A DNA stretch of 64,000 nucleotides, taken from NCBI GenBank assembly GCA_905202485.1, contig CAJKRY010000003.1, positions 1-64,000 on the forward strand, in the 5' to 3' direction. The notes below the pieces were generated by a model. That model saw only the letters and a program-made list of their open reading frames with translations. It had not been told where the DNA came from and did no database searches. Shown here one piece after another: positions 44,402 to 53,408 of the stretch. Position 1 is the first letter of the stretch. Each line of letters opens with the position of its first letter. Position numbers and translations under genes: made by a program. The stretch comes from an uncultured Methanomassiliicoccus sp. Lineage in GTDB: Archaea > Thermoplasmatota > Thermoplasmata > Methanomassiliicoccales > Methanomassiliicoccaceae.

Positions 44402-45400
44402 TTAATCAAATAATCCTCCAAATCCAGCAAAGGAACCTCCTTCTTCGGAATTGGATTTTTCTTCATCGTCTTTCTTCTCTTCGGCCTTTGTCTCCTCAAC
44501 AGCTGCTGGTGCAGCGGTGGCTGCGAGCTGCTGTGTCAAACGTTCGTCTCCGAGTTCGGGGACGCGTGATGCAATAGCAAGCATTCCTACGTTTGCTTTT
44601 GCCAGGAGAATCTTTACATTTTCTTTTGTGGGTATTGCAGCTTCAACACTGAGTGATAAAGCCTCGCGGTAAGCCTTCGCAATTAATGGTGTGATTGTCT
44701 CCTCTGTCGGGTAGACTATGCTTATACCAAGTGCAAAAGCGTTATGCGCTCCAGTTGCCAACAAATTAATGTAATGGTCAGGGGGCACGTCGAGAACGGT
44801 TTTGTCATAGATGACGCCTTCTTCATACGCAGCTCTGAGATCAAGACCTACGATCATAGGCAGAATTTCTAGTTTAGGCAAGAGTTTAGCTAGGTCTTCT
44901 GGAACTGCTTCTCCCTGTTTGACTAAAACTTTATCCTTACGGATAACGATTTTTCCGCCTTCAATTGCTGCTGGAATTCCTACTTTCTGTAACTCACCCA
45001 CGATTGGGCCGGGTTTGAAAGGTGTGTCTCCAGCTTTGATCTCGATATCTTCAGGAGCTATGTCGCCAGGTTTCGCAGGAGCAGGTGTTTTTGTCTTCTC
45101 CATTGAACGGAACAGCTTGAAGGGGTTCATTGGTGTGGCAACAATGGCGCACTGACCATGGACTTGTTCTTTCAGCTTTTCCAATCCCGGTTTCTGCTTT
45201 GCGGCCTCGTCCAAAGCAAGAAGCATGAGGTTGTTCCTGGTCATGACCATGGAGCTGTTTTCTCTCATGTTGCTTCTTATGGCCTGCATTTGAGGAGAGG
45301 GAATTCCGTGGACGTCAACGATGGCTACGACTTGTCCGTTAACCATCATGTCAGCCAGTTCTTTGACCTTCTCTTTTTTCCAAGATGCTACATGTGCCAT
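44402..45400 (-). CDS. rplP0: Ribosomal protein P0 (archaeal L10)
   Basis: 332 residues, longer than bacterial L10 and typical of archaeal P0. The N terminus (WKKEKVKELADMM, then NNLMLLALDE) binds rRNA, the middle has the archaeal insertion, and the C terminus has three-helix spine residues followed by a charged tail ending GGLFD that parallels the L12 tail. It anchors the stalk of the large subunit. Its ribosome binding site GGTGA overlaps the stop codon of L1. Confidence 0.96.
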   Translation of the reverse strand: MAHVASWKKEKVKELADMMVNGQVVAIVDVHGIPSPQMQAIRSNMRENSSMVMTRNNLMLLALDEAAKQKPGLEKLKEQVHGQCAIVATPMNPFKLFRSMEKTKTPAPAKPGDIAPEDIEIKAGDTPFKPGPIVGELQKVGIPAAIEGGKIVIRKDKVLVKQGEAVPEDLAKLLPKLEILPMIVGLDLRAAYEEGVIYDKTVLDVPPDHYINLLATGAHNAFALGISIVYPTEETITPLIAKAYREALSLSVEAAIPTKENVKILLAKANVGMLAIASRVPELGDERLTQQLAATAAPAAVEETKAEEKKDDEEKSNSEEGGSFAGFGGLFD

Positions 45401-45410
45401 CTCAGCTCAC

Positions 45411-46049
45411 CTACAGAACCCTTTCAGACGGACCCATTGTCGTCTTGACATAGGCCGAGTCGATGTTCATTCTTCCTTTCTCAAGCTTGCCGGTAACCCT
45501 CTTGAATATGGCTTCGATATTTTCTGCAATTTGCTCAGGATCCATATCGGCGGTGCCGACGGGAGTCTGGAACGTTTTGCGGTCCTTTGTACGGACTGAC
45601 ACGCTCTTACGCAAATTTTCAATTATTGGAGCAGGGTCCGCACCAGGTGCAATCGGCTTTGGCATTTTACCGCGGGGAGCGAGTACTATACCAAGCCTCT
45701 TACCAATCTGGGGCATCAATGGAGCTTCAGCTATGAAATAATCACATTCTGAAGCTACCTTTTTGGCCTGTTTTCTATCATCGGCGATCTTACCCAATTC
45801 ATCGGGCGTAATGATCATGTCGGCTACGTCCTTAGCTTTAGCAGCCAGTTCGGCGCCACCGATAACACAGACCTTAATATCCCTACCTCTTCCATGTGGC
45901 AGAATAATATCCTCCTGTATCCTATTCTTAGGATTGGAGAGATCCACATCCTTGAGGTTAATGGCCAAATCAACAGACTCTCTGAAATTCCTTTTCGGGG
46001 AACTCTCAAGAGCCTTTTTGACGGCCTCTAGGGTCGTTTTTTCAACCAA
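45411..46049 (-). CDS. rpl1: Ribosomal protein L1
   Basis: 212 residues, standard archaeal L1. It shows FRESVDLAINLKDVDLSNPK, LPHGRGRDIKVCVIG, LAPRGKMPKPIAPGAD and the signature GTADMDPEQIAENI. L1 binds 23S rRNA at the exit site and in methanogens can repress its own mRNA. The start is TTG with GGAGG seven bases before it. It ends with TAG, the only such stop I found in an intact gene here; an in-frame TGA follows two codons later. L11, usually next to L1, is absent. Confidence 0.96.
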   Translation of the reverse strand: MVEKTTLEAVKKALESSPKRNFRESVDLAINLKDVDLSNPKNRIQEDIILPHGRGRDIKVCVIGGAELAAKAKDVADMIITPDELGKIADDRKQAKKVASECDYFIAEAPLMPQIGKRLGIVLAPRGKMPKPIAPGADPAPIIENLRKSVSVRTKDRKTFQTPVGTADMDPEQIAENIEAIFKRVTGKLEKGRMNIDSAYVKTTMGPSERVL

Positions 46050-46204
46050 GTATATTCCTCCTGTAGTGCAAGTGAGCTAACGCTCTCCTACAGAGTGAGT
46101 GACTCTAACAAGGTATGATTCTTAAAGTTTACGGTTAGATAACGCTAAAACCAGCTGAATTATGCAGTATCAAGTATACAATGAAAACCAGACAGAGTTT
46201 TCAA

Positions 46205-47452
46205 TCATGATATTTTGTATTTTTTGGTTTTGAGCTTTCTTTCAGTGGTGCATGAAGAACAAACTGGTTTTTTGAAGAGCAGATATTTTCTAAAATATCC
46301 TGCACAGGAGATGCATATTGTTTTTTCACAAAAACTGCATTTTAATCCATGCGACTTCTTTTTACTAACGTGCACAATCGCACCGCAGTCATTGCATAGA
46401 ACTCCAGACGACACTTTGGAACCGCATATTTCACAATTCAGAAAATTCTCACTTGATACAAAAAATGAGTTTGTATTGTTTTCTGCCAGAGAGATTCTTC
46501 TCTTTCGATTGTGTAATAAAAATTCAACGTCTGAAAATGGTATGTATACATGAGCTACATCTTTGATTAGTATGTCTTTCTTAGAAGGCGTACAAGTTTT
46601 AGTGTAGCTTTGGTTGTTCCTTCCAACGTAGTTTACATTTTTAGTATGTCTCTGAATTATGTATTCATAAACATTCTTTGTCAGTTCATTCATTGTAGGT
46701 TCTGAACTTGATTTCTCTGTACATGTCTGATCTGCTGCAGGATCATAAGGTTTGAATGAAGAAGTTGGAAAAAGCTTAGAGAATGAATTGCTGCATAACT
46801 CCAGTTGCTGATTCAAATATATGATATCGCTGCATTTTTCTGCATGTATAAGTCCTACAGACGTAGAAAAAGTTGCATTTACATCATATTCAACTTTATA
46901 AAAAGGAATCAGAATCGATTTCTTCTGTTCAATTGCCAGCTCAGAAGATATGCTGTTCGGGTAAGACAGGAGTGTTCTCCCAATGAATGATGATAAATGA
47001 TCTTTGAAGACTTCTTCACATTCAGGTGAGATGTATTGCATAGCTCCGCTTTTATCATCTAATTCAGACAAAAAAAGTGCATAACCCACATTATAGGCTA
47101 TCTCTTTTAGTTTGTCCTGATCGATCAAATCAATAGGAAGCTTGTTTACAGATACGTGATTAACAGCTTCCTTTGAAAAATGGCCAGTGGTGACTATTAT
47201 TCCCTTTGAAATGTTTTCTGTCACCATTGCAGAATGTAATTTTTGCACAACTGGACGTCCTATTGAGCTGCGTGGATGATGCTTGCATTCAACAAAAATA
47301 TCTCCTTCTGGAGAATGAATTATCAGATCTCTGCCTTTATCATTGACAAGCGGCATATTTTCTACAGGCGCGTGAAAATATTGTGAAAAAATGTCCTGAC
47401 ATAGCACTTCAAAATTACCGCCAGTCAGAGTGTTGAGATAAACTGTCTTCAT
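46205..47452 (-). CDS. Mrr-type restriction endonuclease-like protein with zinc-finger C terminus
   Basis: 415 residues. The N-terminal 130 residues are an Mrr_cat-like PD-(D/E)xK domain: LTGGNFEVLCQDIFSQYF, the catalytic NDKGRDLIIHSP (about 37-48), VECKHH (about 54-59), and VVQKLHSAMV with IIVTTGHFSKEA. The C-terminal 90 residues carry several CxxC pairs (CEICG, CNDCG, CSFCEKTICISC, CSSC), probably two zinc fingers of treble-clef or RING-like type. Possible roles are restriction of modified DNA or DNA processing. It stands alone between the ribosomal and ATP synthase operons, with its own promoter containing a small inverted repeat. Confidence 0.72.
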   Translation of the reverse strand: MKTVYLNTLTGGNFEVLCQDIFSQYFHAPVENMPLVNDKGRDLIIHSPEGDIFVECKHHPRSSIGRPVVQKLHSAMVTENISKGIIVTTGHFSKEAVNHVSVNKLPIDLIDQDKLKEIAYNVGYALFLSELDDKSGAMQYISPECEEVFKDHLSSFIGRTLLSYPNSISSELAIEQKKSILIPFYKVEYDVNATFSTSVGLIHAEKCSDIIYLNQQLELCSNSFSKLFPTSSFKPYDPAADQTCTEKSSSEPTMNELTKNVYEYIIQRHTKNVNYVGRNNQSYTKTCTPSKKDILIKDVAHVYIPFSDVEFLLHNRKRRISLAENNTNSFFVSSENFLNCEICGSKVSSGVLCNDCGAIVHVSKKKSHGLKCSFCEKTICISCAGYFRKYLLFKKPVCSSCTTERKLKTKKYKIS

Positions 47453-47474
47453 TTGTATCTAGACTCCAGCATAT

Positions 47475-47500
47475 GATGAGCAATACTCATCCAATATATA
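47475..47500 (-). promoter_or_regulatory. Promoter of the Mrr-like gene with inverted repeat
   Basis: TATATATTGG (47491-47500 region) is a TATA candidate. Next to it, GATGAG-CAATA-CTCATC (47475-47491) is an exact six-base inverted repeat lying between TATA and the start codon, as an operator would. Confidence 0.35.
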
Positions 47501-47542
47501 CATTATGGATATATAGAAATCAGCAAAATTACATTATAGTGA

Positions 47543-47683
47543 TTATTCTCCCATGAACAGGAAGTAGACAATCAGAATATAGCCTAAAACTAACATGAAA
47601 AGTGAGATAATCCAGAAGGTTTTGAGGTACCTGCCTCGCACCTCTGGATCTTCCCAATCAAAAAGTTTGGAAAAAAGTTTCAC
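47543..47683 (-). CDS. 46-residue membrane protein at the end of the ATP synthase operon
   Basis: 46 residues from a GTG that overlaps the TGA of atpD (GTGA). A charged start (KLFSKLFDWEDPEVRGRY) is followed by one membrane helix (IISLFMLVLGYILIVYFLFM). In Methanosarcina the operon order is ahaHIKECFABDG, so this gene occupies the place of the small ahaG. No sequence identity with AhaG can be claimed from memory. It may be a membrane-bound accessory or assembly factor of the ATP synthase. Confidence 0.65.
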   Translation of the reverse strand: MKLFSKLFDWEDPEVRGRYLKTFWIISLFMLVLGYILIVYFLFMGE

Positions 47684-48315
47684 TCTTGTGCCTCGGCTTT
47701 GCCTTTGAGATGTTTCAAAGAGAACAGGTTGTCTCTTTCCATCTCTTCAAGACGGAGTTCGATGAACGCTTCCGCTTCCTGCAGTTCAGGAATTACCTTG
47801 AATTCAAGAGCGTTAACTCTGCGCTTTGTACCCTCAATTTCATTGAGGAGCTTTTTCAGAGTTGTCTCGATCTCAGCTGCTTTGGTGAGTGTTTCAACCA
47901 ATTCTTCGAATGCTTCAGTAGCTTCGTTGATGTATGTGGAAGTACCCACAATACCATATCCGCGCTCGTCGATAGTGCTCTTGACTGAGTTTGCCTCAAT
48001 CTCAGGCACTACCAGACCCATGACGTTCTTGGAACGCACGGAGATCTCGGGATGAGTTTTGTGGGCGTAGGCCGCAGATTTGACGGAAATGATTCCGTCA
48101 ACAGCCATTGCAACATTGATTTTCCTCATGGCGACTTCATGCTGCTTGCTAGCTTCCTCACGAGCCTGCTTAGCTTCTTCTAGGATTTTGAAGAATTCGA
48201 GAATCAGGCCGTCCCTCTTCATCTTGAGGATTTTATAACCTGACTGCGTAAGCTTGATTTTACGCTTAACTTCGAGCAGTTCGGACCGGGTTGGCTTGAC
48301 CTCTGTAGTTGCCAT
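47680..48315 (-). CDS. atpD: A-type ATP synthase subunit D
   Basis: 211 residues, central stalk subunit D, mainly two long helices: the N-terminal VKPTRSELLEVKRKIKL with GYKILKMKRDGLI, and the C-terminal EGTKRRVNALEFKVIPEL. It links the rotor to the A3B3 head. The frame begins with a GTG overlapping the atpB stop, but the ATG two codons in (48315) fits the family start MATTEVKPTRSEL. Confidence 0.96.
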   Translation of the reverse strand: MATTEVKPTRSELLEVKRKIKLTQSGYKILKMKRDGLILEFFKILEEAKQAREEASKQHEVAMRKINVAMAVDGIISVKSAAYAHKTHPEISVRSKNVMGLVVPEIEANSVKSTIDERGYGIVGTSTYINEATEAFEELVETLTKAAEIETTLKKLLNEIEGTKRRVNALEFKVIPELQEAEAFIELRLEEMERDNLFSLKHLKGKAEAQE

Positions 48316-48317
48316 GT

Positions 48318-49709
48318 TCACTCACTCTTTCTGTGTGCAGGGTGATACTTCTCAATGTATTTCCTGTCAATTCTGGACAGCTGGTTCTCAGGTAAGAGAG
48401 CTACTAACTGCCAAGCAATCTCGAGAGTTGTCTCGATGTCTCTGTCTTCATCAGCGCCCTGCCTGACAAATTTGTCTTCAAAGGCGTCAGCGAAGTCAAG
48501 GAACTTCTTGTCTCTCTCGGATAATGCTTCTTTACCGACGATAGCTACGAGACCTCTGAGATCACGGCCTTCTGCATATGCAGCGTAACACTGATCAGAG
48601 ATAGCTTTGTGGTCTTCACGAGTCAGACCTTCTCCGATACCTGCGTTCATCAATCTAGACAGGGAAGCCCCTACGTTGATTGGCGGGTAGATACCGGCAC
48701 GGTACAAGTCTCTGGATGCCACAATCTGACCTTCAGTAATGTAACCGGTAAGGTCTGGAATCGGGTGGGTAATATCGTCACCAGGCATGGTAAGGATAGG
48801 AATCTGTGTGATTGATCCTTTCTTTCCCTTGATACGGCCTGCTCTCTCATACATGGTTGCAAGGTCGGTATACATGTAACCTGGGTAACCTCTTCTTCCC
48901 GGCACTTCTTCACGAGCTGCTCCGATCTGTCTTAGAGCTTCGCAGTAGTTTGTGATATCAGTCAGGATAACTAACACGTGCATGTCAAGTTCGAAAGCGA
49001 GGTATTCAGCTGTGGTAAGAGCAAGCTTAGGTGTAATCATACGCTCAATAGCTGGATCGTCTGCTAGGTTCATGAACACTACAGCACGCTTGAGGGCACC
49101 GGTTCTTTCGAAGTCGGCCATGAATGCCTGTGCTTCTTCAGCAGTAATTCCCATGGCAGCGAAGACCACGGCGAACTCCTCATCGGTACCGCGCACTTTT
49201 GCCTGACGGGCAATCTGCAGAGCGACATCGTTGTGAGGAAGACCAGATGCTGAGAAGATCGGCAGTTTCTGTCCTCTGACGAGGGTGTTCATACCGTCAA
49301 TGCTTGAGATACCGGTCTGGATGAATTCTTTAGGTTCCGCCCTGGCCCATGGGTTGATGGCAGCACCTGTGATATCCAGACGCTTTTCGGGTGTGATTGC
49401 CGGACCTCCATCAATTGGATCTCCAGCACCGTTAAGGATTCTGCCAAGCATGTCGTGAGACACCGGCATTTTCATGGTCTCTCCAAGGAACTTGACTCCT
49501 GCAGCGCGTTCAATACCGGAAGTACCTTCAAAGATCTGAAGGACTACGGTAGTTTCTGATGTATCAAGAACCTGGCCTCTCTTCTGGCTGCCGTCGGGCA
49601 GAGTAACAGTGGCTAGTTCTTGGTAACCTACAGGCTCTGTTTTCTCGACGAAAACAAGAGGACCTGCGATCTGAGAAATTGTATGATATTCTTTGGAAAC
49701 TATGCTCAT
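48318..49709 (-). CDS. atpB: A-type ATP synthase subunit B
   Basis: 463 residues, the non-catalytic regulatory B subunit. It shows YHTISQIAGPLVFVEKT, FIQTGISSIDGMNTLVRGQKL, PIFSASGLPHNDVALQIARQA in place of a classical P-loop, and RRGYPGYMYTDLATMYERAGR. It alternates with subunit A in the catalytic hexamer. Its start overlaps the atpA stop (ATGA). Confidence 0.98.
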   Translation of the reverse strand: MSIVSKEYHTISQIAGPLVFVEKTEPVGYQELATVTLPDGSQKRGQVLDTSETTVVLQIFEGTSGIERAAGVKFLGETMKMPVSHDMLGRILNGAGDPIDGGPAITPEKRLDITGAAINPWARAEPKEFIQTGISSIDGMNTLVRGQKLPIFSASGLPHNDVALQIARQAKVRGTDEEFAVVFAAMGITAEEAQAFMADFERTGALKRAVVFMNLADDPAIERMITPKLALTTAEYLAFELDMHVLVILTDITNYCEALRQIGAAREEVPGRRGYPGYMYTDLATMYERAGRIKGKKGSITQIPILTMPGDDITHPIPDLTGYITEGQIVASRDLYRAGIYPPINVGASLSRLMNAGIGEGLTREDHKAISDQCYAAYAEGRDLRGLVAIVGKEALSERDKKFLDFADAFEDKFVRQGADEDRDIETTLEIAWQLVALLPENQLSRIDRKYIEKYHPAHRKSE

Positions 49710-51445
49710 GCCTTTGCCTCCAGTGCTGCAAATACATCAGGAAGTTCTTTGGCAATCTCATCAAGTTCCTGATCTATTGTTTCTTCATACTTTGACTTGG
49801 CAAACCTGTCCCTGATAGGTAAAGCAACGATTGAGTCCACGCTTACATTGTTGCTTACAGCTTTGTTTGAAAGCTCAGCAAACTGCTTGATGAGTTTCAT
49901 CATCTTGTATTGGCGTGGCATAGGACAGTATGTGTCGATCGGGTGGTAAGCATTCTGCTGCAGGAAGATTTCACGGATCATCCTGGCAATTTCAAGAGTC
50001 ATCTTCTGCTCTTCCGGAAGAGCGTCTGAACCGACTAACTGCACAACTTCCTGAAGTTCGGACTCACGCTGCAGAATTTCCATTGCCCACTGTCTGAGGT
50101 CTGGGAAGTCTGGAGCTACATTGTCTCTGTACCACTTGTCTAAGTTACCAGTGTATAGAGAGTATGAAGTAAGCCAGTTGATTGTCGGGAAGTGTCTCCT
50201 TTCTCTTAATTTAGAGTCAAGAGCCCAGAATACTCTTACGATACGCAGTGTATTCTGTGTAACTGGTTCGGATAAGTCTCCACCTGCTGGTGAAACTGCA
50301 CCTACCACAGATACTGATCCTACAGATCCGTTGATGTTCTCTGCACGGCCGGCTCTCTCGTAGAACTCAGAGAGTCTGGCAGATAAGTAAGCCGGGTAAC
50401 CTTCTTCACCAGGCATTTCTTCTAAACGAGAGGAAATTTCTCTCATAGCTTCTGCCCATCTTGAAGTAGAGTCGGCCATCAGGGATACATTGTATCCCAT
50501 ATCACGGAAGTATTCTGCAATTGTCATTCCGGTGTAAACTGAAGCTTCACGAGCTGCCACAGGCATGTTTGAGGTGTTAGCGATAAGAACTGTCCTCTGC
50601 ATGAGCGGCTCTCCTGTCTTCGGATCCTCTAACTTAGGGAATTCAGACAGAACTTCAGTCATTTCGTTTCCTCTTTCTCCGCATCCGATGTATACCACGA
50701 TTTCAGCGTCAGACCATTTGGCTAACTGCTGCTGGGTAACTGTCTTTCCAGTACCGAATGCACCAGGGATAGCACCGGCTCCTCCCTTTGGAAGAGGGAA
50801 CATTGTGTCAAGAACTCTCTGTCCAGTGATTAATGGGATATCTGGTAAGAGCTTTTTGACAATCGGCCTGCCGATACGGACCGGCCATTTCTGTAACATT
50901 GTGATGTCTTTTCCGTCAACAACAGCCACAACCTCATCGATGGTAAAGTCTCCGCTCTTGACTTCTTCGACTTTTCCGCTGATGCCGTGGGGCACCATGA
51001 TTTTGTGAGTCAGGTAAAATTCCTGCACGGTACCGAGTACATCTCCGCCTTTGACGACATCGCCGACTTTGGCGACAGGTGTAAAGGTCCATTTCTTTGA
51101 ATGGTCCAGACCTGGAGCTGAAACTCCTCTGTTAATGAAGTCTCCCATCCTGTCCATCAAGACTGGAAGGGGTCTCTGAATACCATCATACACACTGCTC
51201 AACAATCCTGGTCCCAATTCAGCAACTAGGGGCTGTGCAGTATCGATAACTTTCTCACCAGGTTTCAACCCGGAAGTCTCCTCGTAAACCTGAATGATAG
51301 TCTTGTCGCCGGAGATTTTGATAACCTCACCCATAAGGCCCTCTTCCCCGACCTGCATGACATCATACATCTTCGGGGAGATGCCAGTCGCAGTTACGAC
51401 TGGTCCAGCGACCCTGTAAATCTCTCCTTGCTTAGCCTTAGCCAT
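49706..51445 (-). CDS. atpA: A-type ATP synthase catalytic subunit A
   Basis: 579 residues, catalytic subunit. The P-loop GAFGTGKT is at about 228-235, with the A-type non-homologous region before it and the catalytic GERGNEM motif after it, then SRWAEAMREIS. It makes ATP in the head. The frame is open to 51487, but the ATG at 51445 has GAGGG before it and gives the usual MAKAKQGEIYRVAGPVV start. No intein is present, although this subunit hosts one in some archaea. Confidence 0.98.
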   Translation of the reverse strand: MAKAKQGEIYRVAGPVVTATGISPKMYDVMQVGEEGLMGEVIKISGDKTIIQVYEETSGLKPGEKVIDTAQPLVAELGPGLLSSVYDGIQRPLPVLMDRMGDFINRGVSAPGLDHSKKWTFTPVAKVGDVVKGGDVLGTVQEFYLTHKIMVPHGISGKVEEVKSGDFTIDEVVAVVDGKDITMLQKWPVRIGRPIVKKLLPDIPLITGQRVLDTMFPLPKGGAGAIPGAFGTGKTVTQQQLAKWSDAEIVVYIGCGERGNEMTEVLSEFPKLEDPKTGEPLMQRTVLIANTSNMPVAAREASVYTGMTIAEYFRDMGYNVSLMADSTSRWAEAMREISSRLEEMPGEEGYPAYLSARLSEFYERAGRAENINGSVGSVSVVGAVSPAGGDLSEPVTQNTLRIVRVFWALDSKLRERRHFPTINWLTSYSLYTGNLDKWYRDNVAPDFPDLRQWAMEILQRESELQEVVQLVGSDALPEEQKMTLEIARMIREIFLQQNAYHPIDTYCPMPRQYKMMKLIKQFAELSNKAVSNNVSVDSIVALPIRDRFAKSKYEETIDQELDEIAKELPDVFAALEAKA

Positions 51446-51446
51446 A

Positions 51447-51752
51447 TTAATCCCTCTCAGTCTTATACAAATCAACGCCAATTGCACTCTTGACTTTCTC
51501 TCTCAAATCGCCCTCTTCTCCGCCAACTTGCACTACGACCGGAGAAATGCTGTCCAACGCCTTTTTGCGGGCGCTGGAGGATACGTGCGAGATGTCTTCC
51601 GAATCCACTGCTAGAATTCCAATGGAACGGTTTGTAATGAGTTCTAAAAGTTTGGATTCATACTCTTCCGGTCCGACGGCGTAGACGTATTTTACACCGG
51701 CGAGACGGAATCCCATCACAAACTCTTCACTTCCAATAACTGCAAAGTCCAT
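51447..51752 (-). CDS. atpF: A-type ATP synthase subunit F
   Basis: 101 residues, a Rossmann-like F subunit of the central stalk: MDFAVIGSEEFVMGFRLAGV, then IGILAVDSEDI and SPVVVQVGGEEG. It regulates activity by contacting the head. Start and upstream stop overlap by one base. Confidence 0.95.
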   Translation of the reverse strand: MDFAVIGSEEFVMGFRLAGVKYVYAVGPEEYESKLLELITNRSIGILAVDSEDISHVSSSARKKALDSISPVVVQVGGEEGDLREKVKSAIGVDLYKTERD

Positions 51753-52819
51753 TAGATCACCAGCAGTTTCTTGATAATTTCGTTGTCCATTCCGCTAGCC
51801 TTTCCCCTGGCGATGATGCGGATGTTATCAACTTCAATCTTCTTTCTAATGATATAATCCAAGATAGGCAATACCGATAACGGGTAAAGATGGGAAAATC
51901 TCTCTGCCTCCTTGGCCAAGTATTTATCTAATTTCACCATTACTGGATTCAAAGATCTTGTGGTCTTAGCTTTCTCTAATGAATTTTTGATTTCATCATA
52001 GAATGAGTATTTTGACAGTTCATCAACTAAATTGTCAAATGTCTCTATACCAGCAAGCCTGTTTAATTCAGCAATAGAGAGTTCGTTGCTACCGCCTTCG
52101 ATGAAGTAGACCTTTATTTTGTCACCGGCCATGTTGTCCATCTTCAGCTTTAACAACGTTCTTAAATTCACAATATCAATTTCACGCTTTACAAATGAAA
52201 GAAATTGACTATCTGATTTCTTATTGGGATCTATTGAAGCCAATAATCTTTGGTAATAAATGAAATCTAGATAATCTTCTACCGCAGCTAAATTGCCATC
52301 CCGTTCAAGTGATAGGGTTATGTCCGCAGGCACCTGAATGCTCAGCTTGCGGGCAGATGTCTCAAGAATCTCAGACATGCTGTCGATAGCAAGCAAAGCG
52401 TTTAGGTCCTCTTCACTGAGAGTTCCTGCAGGTACAAGGTCTTCCTGGATTTCTTCTACGGTGGCATTAGAGTACTTTCCTCTCAGAATGGTTTTAATGT
52501 TCCACATATCCCATCTGCGAAGATATCCTGCCACGATTTCTTTCAAATCACCAGAGCAGAATCCAATAATAGATCTGTAGGTGTGAGCGAGGTTCCTGGA
52601 GGTTCCCAATTCTATGAGGTCGACTCCGGAATACTTTGAGGCCAGTTCAGCCATCTCAGTTTTGTACTGCGTTTCACCCATGAATCTACCGATCTCATTG
52701 AGATCCATCATTAGCAACTTGGGGTAGTTGTCATTGGTCAGCAGGAGGCTTTTTTTCGATTTGATCCTTGCTGTTGCGTAAGCGTAATTGCCTTTCCCCC
52801 GACGCCCTCGTACAATCAT
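51752..52819 (-). CDS. atpC: A-type ATP synthase subunit C
   Basis: 355 residues, helical C/d subunit joining the central stalk to the c-ring: NYAYATARIKSKKSLLL near the start, DLNEIGRFMGETQYKTEM, and IDIVNLRTLLKLKMD. GGTG precedes the ATG. It follows atpE by 17 bases and overlaps atpF. Confidence 0.95.
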   Translation of the reverse strand: MIVRGRRGKGNYAYATARIKSKKSLLLTNDNYPKLLMMDLNEIGRFMGETQYKTEMAELASKYSGVDLIELGTSRNLAHTYRSIIGFCSGDLKEIVAGYLRRWDMWNIKTILRGKYSNATVEEIQEDLVPAGTLSEEDLNALLAIDSMSEILETSARKLSIQVPADITLSLERDGNLAAVEDYLDFIYYQRLLASIDPNKKSDSQFLSFVKREIDIVNLRTLLKLKMDNMAGDKIKVYFIEGGSNELSIAELNRLAGIETFDNLVDELSKYSFYDEIKNSLEKAKTTRSLNPVMVKLDKYLAKEAERFSHLYPLSVLPILDYIIRKKIEVDNIRIIARGKASGMDNEIIKKLLVI

Positions 52820-52836
52820 TTGTTCACCAGTTTCCC

Positions 52837-53394
52837 TTATTCAAACAGGATGTTTGATATTTCTTTCAGATCCTGATCCCAGATACCTTCTAAGATCGTC
52901 CTGAAGCGGAAGTCGAGACGGACTGTGCCGTCTTTACTTTCCAAAATCAGGCCCGATTCCATGTCAGTTTCTGTCAGTTTTCCCATTCCGTCGACGTCAG
53001 CCAAAAGATTCTTCTCTCCTTTAGGGCAAAGAACCTTTGGAGATGGGATGACTTTTGAGCCTTGGTCGACGATCTTCTTGTAAATGCCGCCTTTCTCATT
53101 GGCATCCATTTCTGAAAGCTCGGCTAGCATTTCCTCGAAGGTGCGGTTGAGAATGTCTTTCCTCTTGTTGAGAACTATCTTTTTGGCATCTAATTCAGCG
53201 CTGGAGATCTCTTGGCGCTTCATACGCTCAATAGCATCCTGCAGCTCTTTCTCTTCAGCCTTATGCATATTCTCAATTTTCTGATCGGCTTCCAAGAGTA
53301 TCCTGGATCTTTCATTCTCCGCTTCCTTGACAATTGTCTCAGCTTCTTTACTGGCATTGCCAAGGATTTCGTCGGCTATCTTGTCCAATGACAT
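52837..53394 (-). CDS. atpE: A-type ATP synthase subunit E
   Basis: 185 residues, peripheral stalk subunit. A long charged coiled-coil N terminus (ADEILGNASKEAETIVKEAENER) leads to a globular C-terminal end. It pairs with subunit H to form the stator. The frame opens at a GTG overlapping the atpK stop, but the ATG at 53394 has GAGAGG eight bases before it and matches the family start MSLDKIADEI. Confidence 0.93.
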   Translation of the reverse strand: MSLDKIADEILGNASKEAETIVKEAENERSRILLEADQKIENMHKAEEKELQDAIERMKRQEISSAELDAKKIVLNKRKDILNRTFEEMLAELSEMDANEKGGIYKKIVDQGSKVIPSPKVLCPKGEKNLLADVDGMGKLTETDMESGLILESKDGTVRLDFRFRTILEGIWDQDLKEISNILFE

Positions 53395-53408
53395 GGAGTT
53401 AGCCTCTC

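Noticed and set aside
51000..51445. Possible intein in atpA, as in some archaea
   Set aside because: The subunit is of normal length and its P-loop region is uninterrupted.
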